NCBI RefSeq assembly: GCF_018343625.1
Contig: NZ_JAGYPG010000001.1
Location: 1,064,502-1,128,501, forward strand
Direction of reading: 5' to 3'
Length of the DNA stretch: 64,000 nt
DNA from: Lederbergia citri
Lineage (GTDB): Bacteria > Bacillota > Bacilli > Bacillales > Bacillaceae_C
This document shows, one piece after another, positions 19,206 to 27,494 of this stretch. A program made the translations under genes and the position numbers. Position 1 is the first letter of the stretch, and each line of letters opens with the position of its first letter. The notes below the pieces were generated by a model, which saw only the letters and a list, made by a program, of their open reading frames with translations, was not told the DNA's origin and ran no database searches.

Positions 19206-20036
19206 TTACATGCAAAAAATATGTTCTCCGATTTGTTTGATTTGTGGTCTTGACCATATCCAAGCGCTTGTAGCTGTGTTGGGATTAAAGTAATACAAAG
19301 CACCCTCAGTTGGATCCCAACCGTTTATTGCATCAAGGACAGCCCTTTTAGCCGTTTCATTCGGTGTTAGCCAAATTTGACCATCTGCAACGGCTGTAAA
19401 AGCAAGAGGTTCAAAGATTACACCCGCCACAGTTTTCGGGAATTCAGCACTGTTCACACGATTTAAAATGACGGCAGCTACTGCAACTTGTCCTTCATAT
19501 GGTTCTCCTCTTGCTTCTCCGTGAACTGCATTCGCCATTAAAGTTATGTCATTTTGTGAAAAACCTGTAGGAGTATTGGCCGCAGTAGGTTTTGGTGCTT
19601 GAGCAGGCTTTGGTGCTTGAGTAGCCTTATTTTTTTTACTTGGCCCTGTTTGATTCGCGAGCGGTGTTCCTCCATAATGGGTAAATGATTTTCCTTTATT
19701 TATTTGTCCCATCACAAATTGTTTATCATATTTAGATGCTTTAACAAGTTTTTCTTTTGTTTCCGGCCCCGCCAATCCATCTACCGGCATCCCAAAATCA
19801 TTTTGAAAATTCCTTAAAGCCCAATAAGTCCCCCATCCGAAAACACCATCAATTTTCCCTGTATAAAAACCAATATATTGTAGCCGGGCTTGTAGCTCTA
19901 TTACATCGTCTCCGACTGCACCTCTTTGAATAACTTGATTAGTAAAAGCATTGGTTTCATTCACATTTGTAGTTGATAACAAAATGGTACAAATGAATAA
20001 AAGGAAGATAAGTCTTGCTACTTTGCAATATCTCAT
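19206..20036 (-). CDS. sleB: Spore cortex-lytic enzyme SleB
   Basis: SleB is a lytic transglycosylase that degrades muramic-delta-lactam-containing cortex during germination. The 276 residues comprise a signal peptide (about 1-31), a peptidoglycan-binding repeat (about 37-97, 'LQARLQYIGFYTGKIDGVFG'), a linker rich in APKP repeats (about 140-155), and the Hydrolase_2 catalytic domain with 'NAVHGEARGEPYEGQVAVAA' near 170. The glutamate in HGEARGE is the expected catalytic residue. First gene of the sleB-ypeB pair. Confidence 0.96.
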   Translation of the reverse strand: MRYCKVARLIFLLFICTILLSTTNVNETNAFTNQVIQRGAVGDDVIELQARLQYIGFYTGKIDGVFGWGTYWALRNFQNDFGMPVDGLAGPETKEKLVKASKYDKQFVMGQINKGKSFTHYGGTPLANQTGPSKKNKATQAPKPAQAPKPTAANTPTGFSQNDITLMANAVHGEARGEPYEGQVAVAAVILNRVNSAEFPKTVAGVIFEPLAFTAVADGQIWLTPNETAKRAVLDAINGWDPTEGALYYFNPNTATSAWIWSRPQIKQIGEHIFCM

Positions 20037-20121
20037 GTTTATTTTCCTCCAACTATAATTTTCATAGGATTAGTTTCCGAATTTAGGAGGTTTTTATGCA
20101 AAAATTTCTTTAGTATTAGAG

Positions 20122-20163
20122 CAAAAAAAAAAACACTGTATTCATTTTCAGATTACAGCGCTT
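20122..20163 (-). terminator. Terminator at the end of prsW
   Basis: A stem of about eight pairs, two of them G-U (ACACTGTA with TACAGCGC), is followed on the minus strand by a U-run of a dozen residues (A-run at 20122-20133). It overlaps the prsW stop codon. Confidence 0.75.
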
Positions 20164-20837
20164 TTTTCCTTTTCTCTTTCGTAATGATATTTCTTTGTCA
20201 GTAAGTGGGCATGCTTCACTTTTCTTAAACCAAAAAACCAAAGCAGCAACATAAAAGGGAGGATATAAAATAACCATTGTTTTTCAGAAATAAGAATATA
20301 ATCGTAAATACCATGCAAAATAAACGGCACAAAAAAAGAAGCGAGTAACCAGTATTTTCTTTTTCCGTTAATATTAAATTTTGCTTTTCCTAAATAATAT
20401 CCCATAAAGACTCCGAACAAAGCATGACTAGATACTGGGAACAAGGCACGGCCGAACGCATATTCAATTCCATTTGCAACTAAATATAAAATATTTTCAA
20501 CCGTTGCAAATCCTAAAGATAAGCTGGCAGCATAAACAATTCCATCATAAGGTTCATTAAAATCTGCATGTTCATAAACAGCAAATAAGATTATAAACCA
20601 TTTAAAAAACTCTTCTAATAAAGAAGCAGATAAAAAAGAATGAAGGAAACCGTTCTCGATTATCCCTTCTTTAACGAGGACATACTGAAGAAACATAATC
20701 GGAAATGTTAAAATAGCACCAAATAAAAAAACCTTAAATACATTTAAAACTGGTTCTTGCTCGTATTGATCCCGCAAATAAAAATAGCTGATAAGTGCTA
20801 ATCCGGGAGCGATACCAGCAGATAAAACCCCTATCAT
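20148..20837 (-). CDS. prsW: Intramembrane protease PrsW
   Basis: PrsW performs site-1 cleavage of the anti-sigma factor RsiW in B. subtilis, releasing SigW under envelope stress. This 229-residue protein is polytopic and shows the conserved acidic motif EEFFKW (75-80) and the later histidine motifs SSHALFGVFMGY and HGIYDYI. No rsiW or sigW is in the window. ATG 20837; located between sleB and bdr as in B. subtilis (ypdC). Confidence 0.93.
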   Translation of the reverse strand: MIGVLSAGIAPGLALISYFYLRDQYEQEPVLNVFKVFLFGAILTFPIMFLQYVLVKEGIIENGFLHSFLSASLLEEFFKWFIILFAVYEHADFNEPYDGIVYAASLSLGFATVENILYLVANGIEYAFGRALFPVSSHALFGVFMGYYLGKAKFNINGKRKYWLLASFFVPFILHGIYDYILISEKQWLFYILPFMLLLWFFGLRKVKHAHLLTKKYHYEREKEKSAVI

Positions 20838-21212
20838 AGTGAGTCCTCATTTCTTATCCTTTCCTTAATGGTAACATGGAAAGGATAAGTTGAAAATGTA
20901 ATAATTATGAAATCCGAACAATATATTGAACTTCTTAGTTTTTCAAATAAATTAAGAGAAATAGCATAAAAAAAGACAACCATAAATACCAAAAAATGGA
21001 TATTACGGTTGTCTTGTTTTAAATTTATTGCCGACTTTTTAAATACTTCTTAGAGCGTAAGGATCGGTTTCTACTGCAAAATAATAAGACTTATGCTGAG
21101 CCCCAGCAGGCTCTTATTGCAATGTGGCTCACCCTACACTTACAAATAAAGATGTGTAAGTCAAAAATAAAAGAGTTTTTTAATGCCCTCTCAACGAAGG
21201 GATGTTATATTT
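20838..21212. other. Gene-free interval between bdr and prsW
   Basis: About 375 bases without a gene. It holds a hairpin terminator at 20973-21018. The stretch 21020-21212 contains small inverted repeats (for example ACTTACA…TGTAAGT near 21135-21160) but no ORF or recognised RNA. Confidence 0.5.
20973..21018 (-). terminator. Terminator downstream of bdr
   Basis: AAGACAACC…TAAATA pairs with TATTACGGTTGTCTT across a short loop; the plus-strand right side continues GTTTTAAA and the left side AAAAAA, so it could work on both strands. It lies about 195 bases after the bdr stop. Confidence 0.7.
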
Positions 21213-22172
21213 TTATTTTGATTGTATTGATTTTGCAATTAGTCCGCCATGGTGGCGTCCATTTTCAATAAATATTTCATTGGCATCGTTACCTGCTGCA
21301 ATCACTCCAGCGATGTATAAGTTTGAAATATTTGTTTCCATTGTTTCTGGATTAAACAATGGTTTTCCAGTTTCAGCTTCTATTTCAACACCCATTTTTC
21401 TAATGAAATCATGATCAGGATGATAGCCAGTCATAGCGAATACAAAATCATTTTTTATTTCATGTTTCTCCGAATCAACTTCATATACTAGTGTACTTGG
21501 TGTAATTTCAACCACAGACGCGTCAAAAATCATTTCAATTTCATTACTTCTCACTAACGCTTGAAATTCTGGAATAATCCACGGTTTAACACTTGGAGAA
21601 TAATCGTTCCCTCTGTATAAACATGTCACTTTTGCTCCTGCTTTGTGCAATTCCAAGGCTGCATCAACCGCTGAATTCTTTCCGCCAATGACGACAACAT
21701 CTGTATCAAAATATGGATGGCCTTCTTTAAAATAATGAAAAACCTTATTTAAATCTTCTCCGGGTATTCCCATATAATTAGGATGATCATAATATCCTGT
21801 TGCAATAATGACATATTTTGCTTCGTAATTGCGGATACTTGTTTTAACTTTAAATTTTTCATTTTCTTTTTCTACAATCTCTACAGTTTCAAAGCGATTA
21901 ATACGTAGATCCTTTATTTTGGCAACTTCCCGATAATATGTAAGAGCGTGATTTCTTTTAGGTTTCCGTTCAACAATAATAAATGGAACATCTCCAATCG
22001 ACAGTTTTTCGCTAGAGCTAAAAAATGTCTGATGGGTAGGATAATTGTAAAGGGCATTTACAATATTTCCTTTTTCTATAATAAGAGGGTTCATGCCTAT
22101 CTCTTTCATTGCTATGGCAGCAGCTAGTCCACAAGGGCCTCCCCCTACTATAATACAATCTTCATGTTGCAT
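21213..22172 (-). CDS. bdr: Bacillithiol disulfide reductase Bdr (YpdA)
   Basis: A 319-residue FAD/NADPH oxidoreductase of the YpdA group, which reduces bacillithiol disulfide. The FAD loop GGGPCGLAAA (10-19) contains the family's conserved single cysteine C14; the NADPH loop 'VVIGGKNSAVDAALELHKAG' is near 165. Ending 'NEIFIENGRHHGG' is typical. ATG 22172 has AGGAG upstream. In B. subtilis gudB follows; here the neighbouring interval holds repeat copy B instead. Confidence 0.93.
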   Translation of the reverse strand: MQHEDCIIVGGGPCGLAAAIAMKEIGMNPLIIEKGNIVNALYNYPTHQTFFSSSEKLSIGDVPFIIVERKPKRNHALTYYREVAKIKDLRINRFETVEIVEKENEKFKVKTSIRNYEAKYVIIATGYYDHPNYMGIPGEDLNKVFHYFKEGHPYFDTDVVVIGGKNSAVDAALELHKAGAKVTCLYRGNDYSPSVKPWIIPEFQALVRSNEIEMIFDASVVEITPSTLVYEVDSEKHEIKNDFVFAMTGYHPDHDFIRKMGVEIEAETGKPLFNPETMETNISNLYIAGVIAAGNDANEIFIENGRHHGGLIAKSIQSK

Positions 22173-22260
22173 ATGACGACTCTCCTTCTATCAAATCAAT
22201 GACGCGTAAGATGTATTTTCATATTCAAAATTTTTGAAAACTAAACTAGTTGAATTCCTG

Positions 22261-22662
22261 AACAAAAGCACAAGCGCCTGTTTATCGACGTACAGGCCCG
22301 CGGGATGCGGGTCCGTCGGCGTTGCCACAGGACGTGGCGTCTTTAGTCGACGTTCCTCTTTTGGCCTTCGACTGAGATAAAGAAAACACGGCGAGGTTGA
22401 AAAGCGTAAGGCGCCCGGATAAAAGAAGGAAGGCTAAGTGCGCAACGTCCTGTTGCAACGCCTTCCTGACCCGCATCCTGCGTGCCTCCGACAAGCAAAT
22501 GTTCTGAGTCAAAAAAAAGTCTGCACTTTGACTTTTTATTGACTCAGGTTATTTGACCTCGAGGGGCTGGCGTCTGAAGCTAGACAAGACGAGCTGATGT
22601 TGACTTACGCAAAAGAGAAGGACAAGAAGTTTGCTAGTCGATAGGCGCTGGAGCTGGACGGC
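22261..22662 (+). repeat. Structured intergenic repeat, copy B (enlarged by an inserted hairpin module)
   Basis: Head AAAAGCACAAGCGCCTG at 22264, core GGCCCGCGGGATGCGGGTCC at about 22295, hairpin GCCACAGGACGTGGC (22324-22338), TTTAGTCGACGTTCCT, then GATGTTGACTTACGC and the tail AAGTTTGCTAGTCGATAGGCGCTGG split here as TTTGCTAGTCGATAGGCGCT ending near 22650. Between the two halves (about 22415-22585) sits extra sequence with two further palindromes: GGAAGGC/GCCTTCC (22428-22466, with an inner GCAAC/GTTGC) and an 18-base stem with one mismatch at 22504-22547. The core has CCCGC/GCGGG where copy C has CCCAC/GTGGG, a compensatory change. Confidence 0.82.
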
Positions 22663-22721
22663 AACTATATCCTAGAAAATTATCCACAAAGTTTTCAATT
22701 AATAATTTCCTTAACAATAAA

Positions 22722-22753
22722 AAATCTCCTATCTATCATGATAGGAGATTTCT
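22722..22753 (-). terminator. Terminator downstream of mecB
   Basis: AAATCTCCTATC and GATAGGAGATTT form a perfect 12-base stem with loop TATCAT; an A-run precedes it on the plus strand, giving the U-run on the minus strand. It follows the mecB stop. Confidence 0.88.
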
Positions 22754-22776
22754 AAATATCGTGCAAAGATTATGAT

Positions 22777-23349
22777 TCAAAAGTAATGGTGCAATGTTTG
22801 TATCGCATTATTATTAATTATTTTTTTTCCATAATCCTCTAAATACTCAATTGAGGTGTTGACAAGATTTCCATATTCCTCACATATTCCGTAAAGAGTG
22901 TTACTTCTTATACCTGTTTTTGTTATCGTTAAATAATAATAGGATTTAATGTAAAATAATGAGCTTTGTAGTTCCCCAAGATTACGATGTGAAAGACTTT
23001 TCGCCAATAAAATGCAATGTTCTATATCATCAAATGCAATGATGATAATTTGATCATTGGCCGGATGATACTTTTTCTTGCCTTCAGTTGGCGCGTCTTT
23101 CATGTCATCTTCATCTATAGTTAGAATCAATACTAGCTCCTTAGATGTAAGTGAATATATATCGATTGATACAGCCCCGTATGTGTCTAATTCATATATA
23201 CGGCTTGCCTCATCGAGCATCTCATCAAACAATGAATCCCATATAAATGTATCTTTCATCATTTCCTCTTGTAAAAAGCCTTTACATGTAAGTTCTTCAA
23301 ATGATATGGAATATTTAATTTGATTAGATGATATGCGCTCCAGCCTCAT
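22777..23349 (-). CDS. mecB: MecA-family adaptor (MecB/YpbH)
   Basis: Adaptor protein of the MecA family, which delivers substrates to the ClpC ATPase. The N-terminus MRLERISSNQIKYSISFEEL is the family's recognition domain, and the C-terminal half ('DDIEHCILLAKSL', 'SLFYIKSYYYLTI') is the ClpC-binding domain. It is 190 residues, as expected for YpbH, the MecA paralogue; the location next to ypbG supports YpbH rather than MecA. ATG 23349 follows a GGGGGCGG site. Confidence 0.88.
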   Translation of the reverse strand: MRLERISSNQIKYSISFEELTCKGFLQEEMMKDTFIWDSLFDEMLDEASRIYELDTYGAVSIDIYSLTSKELVLILTIDEDDMKDAPTEGKKKYHPANDQIIIIAFDDIEHCILLAKSLSHRNLGELQSSLFYIKSYYYLTITKTGIRSNTLYGICEEYGNLVNTSIEYLEDYGKKIINNNAIQTLHHYF

Positions 23350-23406
23350 GAAACCGCCCCCTGAATGTTGCTCTTACCCCATTGTATGAAGGAGGTGGTG
23401 GATTGT

Positions 23407-24192
23407 TCATGAGATAGGTTGATCACTATTTTCATTTTTAATCATAAGTAAATGTGTTTCTGCCTGTGCTCCAAGCCTAAGCGGAAGTAGTGTTGTTCCA
23501 TATCCATTACTAGTAAGAAGAATTGTTCCGTGCACCTTTCTTATTCCTCCTTTACGATACGGACCAATTCCAAAAATGCGAATTTGCCCACCATGTGTAT
23601 GTCCGCTTAACACGAGTGAAATTTTATCGATATTCGGTACAGAATGTATAGTTTCAGGGTTATGACATATTAAAATTTTAAACGCTTCCTCATCTACCTG
23701 ATCCATTAAAAGGTCAAGTGGAGGCAATTCTTGAGTTAAGTCATCTAAACCAATTAAAGCCATTTTCTTATCATTTTTATTTATGTAATATATTTTGTTT
23801 AAAAGTTCATTCACTCCTAATAAATTGAAAACGTCTCTTAATTGATGTGTAGCTACTTCATAATCATTATTACCCCATACAAAGAAAACTGGAGCAATAT
23901 GTATAAGCTTCTTTAAATTATTTGCTACCCTTTCAAGAGGAACCCCTTTTTCTGTCAAGTCACCGCCGATGACAATAATGTCCGCTTTTCCTTTAATTTG
24001 TTCTACGATTGAATCACTTATCCTTCGCCTATGGATATCAGAAATAAAAAATATATTAAATTCACCAATCTCCTTTGGGAAGTTTGAAAACTTCAATAAT
24101 TGAATTTTAACTTCATCTCTAAATGCTTCTCTAAACATATAAATTATCAGCATTACCGCACATAAAAAGATAGCGATAATTAACAGTTCCAC
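23407..24192 (-). CDS. ypbG: YpbG-type membrane-anchored metallophosphoesterase
   Basis: A calcineurin-like phosphoesterase of 261 residues with an N-terminal membrane segment (about 3-20). The metal-binding motifs appear in order: DIH (52-54), GGDLT (76-80), WGNNDYE (about 116), CHNPE and SGHTHGGQIR. Substrate is unknown. Start is GTG 24192 with AAGGTGATC upstream. It is the first minus-strand gene left of the plus-strand cotJ operon, so the 138-base gap between them is a divergent promoter region. Confidence 0.87.
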   Translation of the reverse strand: MELLIIAIFLCAVMLIIYMFREAFRDEVKIQLLKFSNFPKEIGEFNIFFISDIHRRRISDSIVEQIKGKADIIVIGGDLTEKGVPLERVANNLKKLIHIAPVFFVWGNNDYEVATHQLRDVFNLLGVNELLNKIYYINKNDKKMALIGLDDLTQELPPLDLLMDQVDEEAFKILICHNPETIHSVPNIDKISLVLSGHTHGGQIRIFGIGPYRKGGIRKVHGTILLTSNGYGTTLLPLRLGAQAETHLLMIKNENSDQPIS

Positions 24193-24293
24193 AAGATCAC
24201 CTTATTTTCACTGGAATACAGAAATTATAACATGATGGAAGTTATATATCTTAATTCTACGCTGACGCTTTCGAATTAAGACGAGTGATATGT

Positions 24294-24322
24294 CATACAA
24301 TGGAATGATGACAGTAAAAGGA
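24294..24322 (+). promoter_or_regulatory. Probable SigE promoter -10 and ribosome binding site of cotJA
   Basis: CATACAAT at 24294-24301 matches the SigE -10 consensus exactly. A -35 match at the right distance (around GAATTAA, 24272-24278) is weak. AAAGGAGG at 24315-24322 lies before the cotJA ATG. cotJ expression under mother-cell SigE is known in B. subtilis. Confidence 0.65.
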
Positions 24323-24330
24323 GGTATTGT

Positions 24331-24561
24331 ATGCCTAGCTTCTATAAATCCTACATGCCCTATATAAGCCCGTTTGACCCTTGCCCTCCAATCACGGTAA
24401 AAACTTATTCTACTCCTCCTAATTTATATATGGGTTTCCAACCGCCTAATTTACCTCAATTTTCACCAAAAGAAGCGTTAAAAAAAGGGACGCTTTGGAA
24501 AGCTTTCTACGATCCATATTATAGTCCCTATGAAAGGGCACGGGAGGAGGCAGAGATATGA
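24331..24561 (+). CDS. cotJA: Spore coat protein CotJA
   Basis: CotJA is a small proline- and tyrosine-rich coat protein (76 residues here, 12 prolines or more) required for CotJC assembly. The motif 'YISPFDPCPPITVKTYSTPP' is typical. ATG 24331 follows AGGAGG. It is the first gene of a cotJABC operon; its last codon overlaps the cotJB start (ATGA). In B. subtilis this operon is elsewhere on the chromosome, so its position between ypbG and ypbF is a rearrangement. Confidence 0.93.
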   Translation: MPSFYKSYMPYISPFDPCPPITVKTYSTPPNLYMGFQPPNLPQFSPKEALKKGTLWKAFYDPYYSPYERAREEAEI

Positions 24562-24818
24562 AACAGGTGCCTCAAAAATATTATGATTTAATGCAAGAGC
24601 TACAAGAGGTGGATTTCGTAATCGTCGAATTAGCATTATATTTGAATACTCATCCAAACGATCAAGAAGCAATCCAACAATATAATGCATTTATCCAAAT
24701 GAGGAATAATGTTAAAAATCAATTTGAAAAAGAATTCGGGGCTTTAACAAGTTTTGGAAGCAGCTATTCAAAATATCCTTGGGACTGGAAAGAAGCTCCT
24801 TGGCCATGGCAAGTATAA
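24558..24818 (+). CDS. cotJB: Spore coat protein CotJB
   Basis: An 86-residue member of the CotJB family, with helical N-terminal half ('MQELQEVDFVIVELALYLNT') and a tryptophan-rich C-terminus (WDWKEAPWPWQV). ATG 24558 overlaps the cotJA stop by four bases and has GGGAGGAGG before it. Role in inner coat assembly is known for the operon, not deduced here. Confidence 0.93.
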   Translation: MKQVPQKYYDLMQELQEVDFVIVELALYLNTHPNDQEAIQQYNAFIQMRNNVKNQFEKEFGALTSFGSSYSKYPWDWKEAPWPWQV

Positions 24819-24848
24819 ATGCATTGAAAATAGGAGGTAATGGTCTAT

Positions 24849-25418
24849 ATGTGGGTATATGAAAAGAAACTACAGTATCCAGTTAGAGTTAGCCAATGCA
24901 ACCCAATGCTTGCCAAGTTTTTAATTGAGCAGTATGGTGGCGCAGATGGAGAACTCGCTGCAGCCCTTCGCTACTTAAATCAACGATATAGTATTCCTGA
25001 TAAAGTAATTGGGCTATTGACTGATATAGGGACAGAAGAATTTGCCCATCTAGAAATGATTGCCACAATGGTTTATAAGCTAACCAAGGATGCGACTCCT
25101 GATCAACTTAAGGAAGCGGGACTTGGAGCCCATTACGCTAATCACGAAAAAGCTCTTTATTACGAAAATGCTGGTGGTGTCCCTTGGACTGCCACATATA
25201 TACAGGCAAAAGGAGACCCAATCGCTGATTTATATGAAGATATAGCTGCAGAGGAAAAAGCGAGGGCCACATATCAGTGGATCATTAATATGAGCGATGA
25301 TCCCGATTTAAATGACGGCCTTCGTTTCTTAAGAGAAAGAGAAATTATCCACTCGCAACGATTTAGAGAAGCAGTGGAAATATTAAAGGAAGAACAGGAT
25401 CGTAAAAAGATATTTTAA
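24849..25418 (+). CDS. cotJC: Spore coat protein CotJC, manganese catalase-like
   Basis: CotJC is a coat protein of the dimanganese catalase family. The 189 residues form the ferritin-like bundle with metal-binding glutamates and histidines in 'DIGTEEFAHLEMIATMVYKL' and 'YEDIAAEEKARATYQWIIN'. I start it at ATG 24849 (MWVYEKKLQYPV), which gives exactly the B. subtilis length; the in-frame ATG at 24840 is only two bases from the AGGAGG and unlikely. Last gene of cotJABC; a terminator lies at 25493-25524. Confidence 0.95.
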   Translation: MWVYEKKLQYPVRVSQCNPMLAKFLIEQYGGADGELAAALRYLNQRYSIPDKVIGLLTDIGTEEFAHLEMIATMVYKLTKDATPDQLKEAGLGAHYANHEKALYYENAGGVPWTATYIQAKGDPIADLYEDIAAEEKARATYQWIINMSDDPDLNDGLRFLREREIIHSQRFREAVEILKEEQDRKKIF

Positions 25419-25492
25419 ATAATAAAGTGGGAAGGAAATAAATTAATCGCTTAATCTCTTTTCTTTCTAGTTCACCGCATAAATAATGATAA

Positions 25493-25524
25493 CACCGTTT
25501 GGACATTCCGAACGGTGCCTTTTC
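25493..25524 (+). terminator. Terminator of the cotJABC operon
   Basis: CACCGTT (25493-25499) pairs with AACGGTG (25511-25517), extended by GG/CC inside; CCTTTTCT follows on the plus strand. Its T-run touches the stop codon of the convergent L,D-transpeptidase gene. Confidence 0.78.
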
Positions 25525-26180
25525 TACTCCATCAGTCCCAAAAGCAAATACTCTCTCATGGAGATAACTCCATTTACAGAAATATGATGAATTCTTTGAA
25601 GTTTTTTTACTGCGTTTTCTGTTCCAACATTGTATATTCCATCAATCTGCCCTTTATATAATCCCATACCTTTTAATCTTTCTTGTACGAGTTGAACTAA
25701 GTTCCCCTTTGAGCCGATAGAAAGATTTTTATATTCGCCTTTTCCAATTCCGGTAATTGGGCCATCAATATGTACTTTCGCACCTTTTGGAATAAGTTTA
25801 TATAATTGCTCAACATCTTGATTCCGCATTCTGATACAGCCGCTGCTTACATTTCTGCCAATGAAACTTGGTTTATTTGTCCCATGAATACCATACATAC
25901 CCCAAGGAACATTTAACCCTAACCATCTCGTCCCAAATCCACCACCCCATGATTCTGCTTTATAATTCACTTCAAAAATACCAATCGGTGTTGGAGACAA
26001 TTCTTTTCCTGGGGCAATAGGATATCTCTTGATAACTTTATTTTTTTCAATGACTATAAGTTCATTTGACCATAGATCAACTTTTATATAAATGCTTTCA
26101 TTCCCATAGGCATACATATATTTACTTGGTAAAAATAATAAAAAAGACACAAAAAAAAGAAACAATAAACGTATTTTCAT
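25524..26180 (-). CDS. L,D-transpeptidase with peptidoglycan-binding domain
   Basis: A secreted YkuD-fold L,D-transpeptidase of 218 residues. It has a signal peptide (about 1-25), the catalytic domain with H99 in 'YGIHGT' and C114 in SSGCIRM, and a C-terminal peptidoglycan-binding repeat (about 155-215, 'VQERLKGMGLYKGQIDGIYN'). Such enzymes cross-link peptidoglycan through 3-3 bonds or attach proteins. I do not assign a specific name. It sits between cotJC and ypbF, a place where B. subtilis has no such gene, so it travelled with, or inserted near, the cotJ block; a sporulation role is possible. Confidence 0.9.
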   Translation of the reverse strand: MKIRLLFLFFVSFLLFLPSKYMYAYGNESIYIKVDLWSNELIVIEKNKVIKRYPIAPGKELSPTPIGIFEVNYKAESWGGGFGTRWLGLNVPWGMYGIHGTNKPSFIGRNVSSGCIRMRNQDVEQLYKLIPKGAKVHIDGPITGIGKGEYKNLSIGSKGNLVQLVQERLKGMGLYKGQIDGIYNVGTENAVKKLQRIHHISVNGVISMREYLLLGLME

Positions 26181-26252
26181 CAGATATACTTCCTTATCTG
26201 TTTCATTAACTTTATTGTTTCTTTTTTTGTCGTTTTTACACGAAAAATCGAA

Positions 26253-26708
26253 TCATTTGCTTTGATGATATAAATTGATATCGTAGTTTTTTTTCATTTG
26301 CTCAAAAACCCTATGTCGCTGGTTCCATTTGTCTCCCTTCCATAAGTCTTTACTTTTCTCGATAATCTCACATCTCAAAGCATGATACTCTTTTTTTGAT
26401 TTCTCTTTTTTATCAAATATCACCTTCACAGATCCGAATAAAGTAAAAACAATAAAGAAAAGAGTTAAAAAATGATTCTTTCTCACAAAGAAAGAAAACA
26501 TATCGAACATATTGGAACCGTTCGTTTCCACTGTTGTTTTATAAAAAAAGAAAAAAACGAAAAAACCAAAAACGAAGGCCGTTGTTAGCAAAAGAAAATG
26601 AATATTTTTATAACGATTATATTTAAGCCGTTTATCAATCAAGTTTTGAAGCATTTGTTTCGTCGTTTGATCGGTATGGTCACCTAATTCCACCAAAAAT
26701 TGTTCCAT
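26253..26708 (-). CDS. ypbF: YpbF-type membrane protein (DUF2663)
   Basis: A 151-residue protein with two hydrophobic segments (about 38-60, rich in phenylalanine, and 79-96) between charged helical ends. Position between ypbG and ypbE identifies it with B. subtilis YpbF. ATG 26708 has GAGGTGA upstream; a GTG three codons earlier is possible. Function unknown. Confidence 0.78.
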   Translation of the reverse strand: MEQFLVELGDHTDQTTKQMLQNLIDKRLKYNRYKNIHFLLLTTAFVFGFFVFFFFYKTTVETNGSNMFDMFSFFVRKNHFLTLFFIVFTLFGSVKVIFDKKEKSKKEYHALRCEIIEKSKDLWKGDKWNQRHRVFEQMKKNYDINLYHQSK

Positions 26709-26770
26709 CTTTTTCACCTCGATATCTAGTCCATATTAGAAAATATGAACTAGATATTCGGAGTATGACT

Positions 26771-27478
26771 TTATGGTAGTGGTATTTTTAGTGACTGACC
26801 TACCTTGATTTCATTTCCAGTAATGCTATTAGCTTCCTTTATTTTTTCAATTCCACTTTGACTCTTATAATATTGCATGGAGATCCTAAATAAGGTCTCT
26901 CCTTTTTGAACAGTGTGATACACAACTTTTGCTTCCTCCTGTTGTACAGGTGGTTCTTCAGCCTTTTGCTCTTGATCTACCTTTTCGGGCTTGTGTTCAG
27001 ATTGAGGAACTTCCACTTTTTGTTCTTCAGCTTTCTGTTCTGTTTTTTCTCCTTCTGTTTTATTATCTTCAGTTTTTGCTTTATCTTCTTCCTTCTCTTC
27101 TACTTTGTTTTTATCCTCTTTATTATCATCTGTCTCTACAACTGGTGTATTTGAGGGGTCTTTATGATCAATAGAAGCTTCAATACTATTATCTTCGGCA
27201 AATGATATTTCTTCACCAACTCCGTTAGCCGAAGTGGAGGCATTGTCTTTTTCTTTATTAAATAAATAAATGGCATATGCCCCTGGAAGCAAAAGAAGTA
27301 CGACAAGCAATATGAGAGGAATCGTAATTTTTATTTTCTTTTGTTTTGACGTCCCCTTTTCATCACTATTCTTCCTTTTTCTTTTTCGATTTTTTTGTCC
27401 GTGTACTTCCATTCTTGATGGAAGCCTACTTGAAAGATCGTCTGAATCACGGTATGTTTCTTTTTGATTATTTGACAT
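26771..27478 (-). CDS. ypbE: YpbE-type membrane protein with C-terminal LysM domain
   Basis: A 235-residue membrane-anchored cell-wall protein. A basic cytoplasmic N-terminus (about 1-50, with KNRKRKRK) precedes one membrane segment (about 54-72, ITIPLILLVVLLLLPGAYAI), a long linker of glutamate, lysine and aspartate repeats (about 115-185), and a LysM peptidoglycan-binding domain at the C-terminus ('HTVQKGETLFRISMQYY'). ATG 27478 gives MSNNQKETYRD. It belongs to the run ypbB-recQ-ypbD-ypbE. Biological role unknown. Confidence 0.85.
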   Translation of the reverse strand: MSNNQKETYRDSDDLSSRLPSRMEVHGQKNRKRKRKNSDEKGTSKQKKIKITIPLILLVVLLLLPGAYAIYLFNKEKDNASTSANGVGEEISFAEDNSIEASIDHKDPSNTPVVETDDNKEDKNKVEEKEEDKAKTEDNKTEGEKTEQKAEEQKVEVPQSEHKPEKVDQEQKAEEPPVQQEEAKVVYHTVQKGETLFRISMQYYKSQSGIEKIKEANSITGNEIKVGQSLKIPLP

Positions 27479-27494
27479 ATTTGATCCCTTCTCT

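Noticed and set aside
22282-22512. 76-codon open frame on the minus strand
   Set aside because: It lies wholly within repeat copy B and reads through its hairpins; no ribosome binding site or similarity.
26906-27174. Two overlapping Leu/Phe-rich frames on the plus strand that look like membrane proteins
   Set aside because: They are the antisense of the Glu/Lys repeats of YpbE; the hydrophobicity is a codon-complement artefact.
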